Assembly (NCBI GenBank): GCA_014729955.1
Contig: WJJA01000098.1
Span: 1 to 6,971, forward strand
Source of the DNA: a bacterium
GTDB taxonomy: Bacteria > Electryoneota > Electryoneia > Electryoneales > Electryoneaceae
Direction of reading: 5' to 3'
Length of the DNA: 6,971 nt
Positions within the stretch are counted from its first letter, which is position 1; the number at the start of each line of letters is the position of its first letter. The translations under genes were made by a program, and so were the position numbers. Shown piece after piece: positions 5,261 through 6,971 of the stretch. The notes under the pieces were generated by a model. The model was not told where the DNA came from. It saw nothing but the letters and a program-made list of their open reading frames with translations, and searched no databases.

Positions 5261-5816
5261 AGCTCTCGCCTCGGCCCGCCACCAGGCCGGCCATCTTGTC
5301 GAACACATCGGACAACCGCAGGATGCCTACCGCCTGACCCCGGCGTGTCACCAACAGGCTGACTGCTCGGTATTCCAGGAATTGAAGAATCGCCTCCGAG
5401 AGGGTCCGGCTTTCCTCGATGTATTCCGGAGCCTGCAGCATCACATCGGTCATGCGCAGCGTGCTCGCACGCGCTGCCAGCTCCTCCATCGTCGATTGCA
5501 GCATCTGCAGCACCTCGAGGGAGGTGTTCATCATTTCTTCCGTGATCCCCGACGCACGCAGTAACTGCTCTCGTTCGAACACTTCACTTTTATGCGGCAG
5601 CAGCGCTTGCAGGAATTCATAGTAGCCCATTTTTCCCAGGATACGGCCGGTATCATCCTGCACAATCACCGAACGGTGAGGCTGCCTGCCATCCGGCACG
5701 TTTTCCTGGGATGCCTGCAGCACACGGATCGCTTCGCCCAGGGTGGATCGTGCCGGGACCACCGCATATTCCTCCAGCGGCAGCATCAGCTCACCGACTT
5801 TCAAGACTTCATCCAT
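5259..5816 (-). CDS. Protein with paired CBS domains (probable adenine-nucleotide sensor)
   Basis: The 185-aa soluble protein has a first CBS domain at about 6-72 (MLPLEEYAVVPARSTLGEAI, then SVIVQDDTGRILGKMGYYEFL). A helical linker follows at 73-120 (rich in Glu, Leu, Met and Gln). A second CBS domain lies at about 121-178 (RMTDVMLQAP, TLSEAILQFLEYRAVSLLV, AVGILRLSDVFDKM). Paired CBS domains form a Bateman module that commonly binds AMP, ATP or related nucleotides and regulates a partner protein. No catalytic domain is attached, so it probably acts in trans, for instance on the kinase or the transporter encoded beside it; that role is inferred. It starts 12 nt after the kinase stop codon, with AGGGG eight bases before ATG 5816, and its stop overlaps the next ribosome binding site, all consistent with an operon. 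Confidence 0.88.
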   Translation of the reverse strand: MDEVLKVGELMLPLEEYAVVPARSTLGEAIRVLQASQENVPDGRQPHRSVIVQDDTGRILGKMGYYEFLQALLPHKSEVFEREQLLRASGITEEMMNTSLEVLQMLQSTMEELAARASTLRMTDVMLQAPEYIEESRTLSEAILQFLEYRAVSLLVTRRGQAVGILRLSDVFDKMAGLVAGRGES

Positions 5817-5828
5817 GCCCGATTCCCC

Positions 5829-6971
5829 TCACTCTGCACGTAACGGCAACTCAATCGTGAATGTACTCCCGGCACCTTTTTCGGACTCCACATACATCTG
5901 CCCGCCCAGCGATTTGATGATGCCGTAGCTCACCGAAAGACCCAGGCCGGTGCCCTTGCCGGGCGCCTTGGTCGTGTAAAAGGGTGTGAAGATCCTGTTC
6001 AACTGCTCCGGCGTCATCCCGCAGCCGGTGTCGCGCACCAGCACGATCACACGGTCGGGGTAGCGGCAGATCGTCTTTACGGTTAACCGACCCTGACCCT
6101 CCATGGCGTCGATCGCATTCTTCACAAGGTTCAGCAGCACCTGTTCGAGCTGGTTGCGGTCGGTGATAATCGGCGTCGCGCTGTCGCAGTATTTTTTGAT
6201 CAACTCGATGCCCGACGTTGTCAATTCACTCTTCAACAGGTTATCCGTGACTTCGTCCATCACGTGATTGATATCCACCTCTTCGAGCTTCACGGCTGCC
6301 TGGCGGACAAACCCCAGCAGCTTTCTCGTAATGTCACGGCAGCGAAAAACAGCCTGGTAGATGGTGTCGAGGTGCGTCTGGATTTCACCTTCCTCGAGTT
6401 GGTCCTCGAAATCCGGGTTCATCAGGTCTTTCAGGAGACCGACTTCTTCGGCGATGATCGCGAGCGGGTTGTTGATCTCGTGGGCAATGCCGGCGGCAAG
6501 CTCACCGACCGATGCAAGCTTGGCGGCATGCACCAGCTGGCCTGACAGCTCTTCCTCGTGCTCCTCCACTTCCAGCTGACGCCCGGCGGTACGTGCGGCA
6601 TGTACCCAGATCACAATCCCGCCGATGATGAAAAAGATTACCGTCAGGACAATGCCGGTGAGGTACATCCCTCGAAAAATCGACTCGCCGTCGTCGGGCG
6701 CGATCACCACCGCCCAGGGACTGGTGCCGAGCCGTGCGAAACCGTACGGTGTCCGCTCATCCTCGATCACCGCCTTCGCGATGCCGTACCGTTGATCGCC
6801 GGGCACAATGAACGGCGAAGCGGACAGCGGATCTCCCAGGGACGGATTGGCCACCTGGTATTCACCCTTTTCATTCACCAGCGCCATGCGCACACTGCGT
6901 TCGTGATCAAGCGTGCCGATGAACTCGAACAGGCGTTCCGGGGAAAGCGCCGAGCGCAGGACATGCACCTC
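5829..6971 (-). CDS. Membrane-bound sensor histidine kinase, C-terminal part (5' end outside window)
   Basis: The frame is open to the right edge, so the true start lies beyond 6971. Numbering from the first methionine in the window (6968), residues 1-95 look like the end of an extracytoplasmic Cache-type sensor (VLRSALSPERLFEFI, MALVNEKGEYQVANP, then GTSPWAVVIAPD just before the membrane). One transmembrane helix spans about 101-123. A short charged helix with no clear HAMP domain (124-148) leads to the dimerisation/phospho-acceptor domain with H163 in GIAHEINNPLAII. The ATPase domain has its N-box at 280-289 (NLVKNAIDAM), G1 DTGCGM (313-318), F-box FTPFYTTK (327-334) and G2 GKGTGLGLS (338-346). 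All catalytic motifs are intact. Architecture and H-box resemble the NtrB/DctB-like kinases. Likely targets are the two receivers encoded downstream. The sensed ligand is unknown; a small organic anion would suit both a Cache sensor and the adjacent transporter. Confidence 0.93.
   Translation of the reverse strand, partial: EVHVLRSALSPERLFEFIGTLDHERSVRMALVNEKGEYQVANPSLGDPLSASPFIVPGDQRYGIAKAVIEDERTPYGFARLGTSPWAVVIAPDDGESIFRGMYLTGIVLTVIFFIIGGIVIWVHAARTAGRQLEVEEHEEELSGQLVHAAKLASVGELAAGIAHEINNPLAIIAEEVGLLKDLMNPDFEDQLEEGEIQTHLDTIYQAVFRCRDITRKLLGFVRQAAVKLEEVDINHVMDEVTDNLLKSELTTSGIELIKKYCDSATPIITDRNQLEQVLLNLVKNAIDAMEGQGRLTVKTICRYPDRVIVLVRDTGCGMTPEQLNRIFTPFYTTKAPGKGTGLGLSVSYGIIKSLGGQMYVESEKGAGSTFTIELPLRAE

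Noticed and set aside
5243..5308. Upstream in-frame start at 5308 for the receiver-transporter gene
   Set aside because: It would add 22 residues lying inside the CBS gene and before the canonical receiver start MPKILLVDDE. The strong GAGGAGGAG site favours 5242.

Overview
All supported genes in this window lie on the minus strand, so the window is best read from right to left. I estimate a moderately high G+C content, by eye only. Two things point to a Gram-negative bacterium of the Bacteroidota/FCB type. The first is a TonB-dependent receptor that starts with a carboxypeptidase-regulatory-like (CarboxypepD_reg) domain. The second is a TAnnTTTG-type promoter element (TATCTTTG) upstream of it. 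The histidine kinase, response regulators and transporter look to me, from memory, more like those of Desulfobacterota-type sensory clusters. The phylum is therefore left open (FCB-group relative or a neighbouring candidate phylum).

Right to centre (6971-1923) is a compact cluster. It encodes (1) the C-terminal 380 residues of a membrane histidine kinase with an extracytoplasmic Cache-like sensor; (2) a 185-aa protein with two CBS domains; (3) a receiver domain joined in frame to the first part of a DASS/SLC13-family anion transporter, with the rest of the transporter following in another frame after a one-position frameshift at 4336; (4) a 224-aa protein with six predicted membrane helices; and (5) a 162-aa response regulator consisting of a receiver plus a short helical tail, with no DNA-binding domain. 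Genes 1-4 are separated by only 12-16 nt and look like one operon. Gene 5 follows after 88 nt that contain a 16-bp palindrome. The simplest reading is a sensory system whose phosphorelay acts directly on a membrane transporter rather than on transcription, with the CBS protein as a possible adenine-nucleotide sensor.

Left of centre (1922-1331) is a 592-bp gene-free spacer. It holds two copies of a 46-nt REP-like hairpin element exactly 180 bp apart, an AT-rich stretch with a 15-bp inverted repeat, and the candidate promoter of the next gene. The left end (1330-1) is the first 443 codons of the TonB-dependent receptor, cut by the window edge.

The main points of interest are the receiver-transporter fusion, the replacement of both SLC13 SNT motifs (by SEH and SDG), the frameshift, and the paired hairpin repeats.
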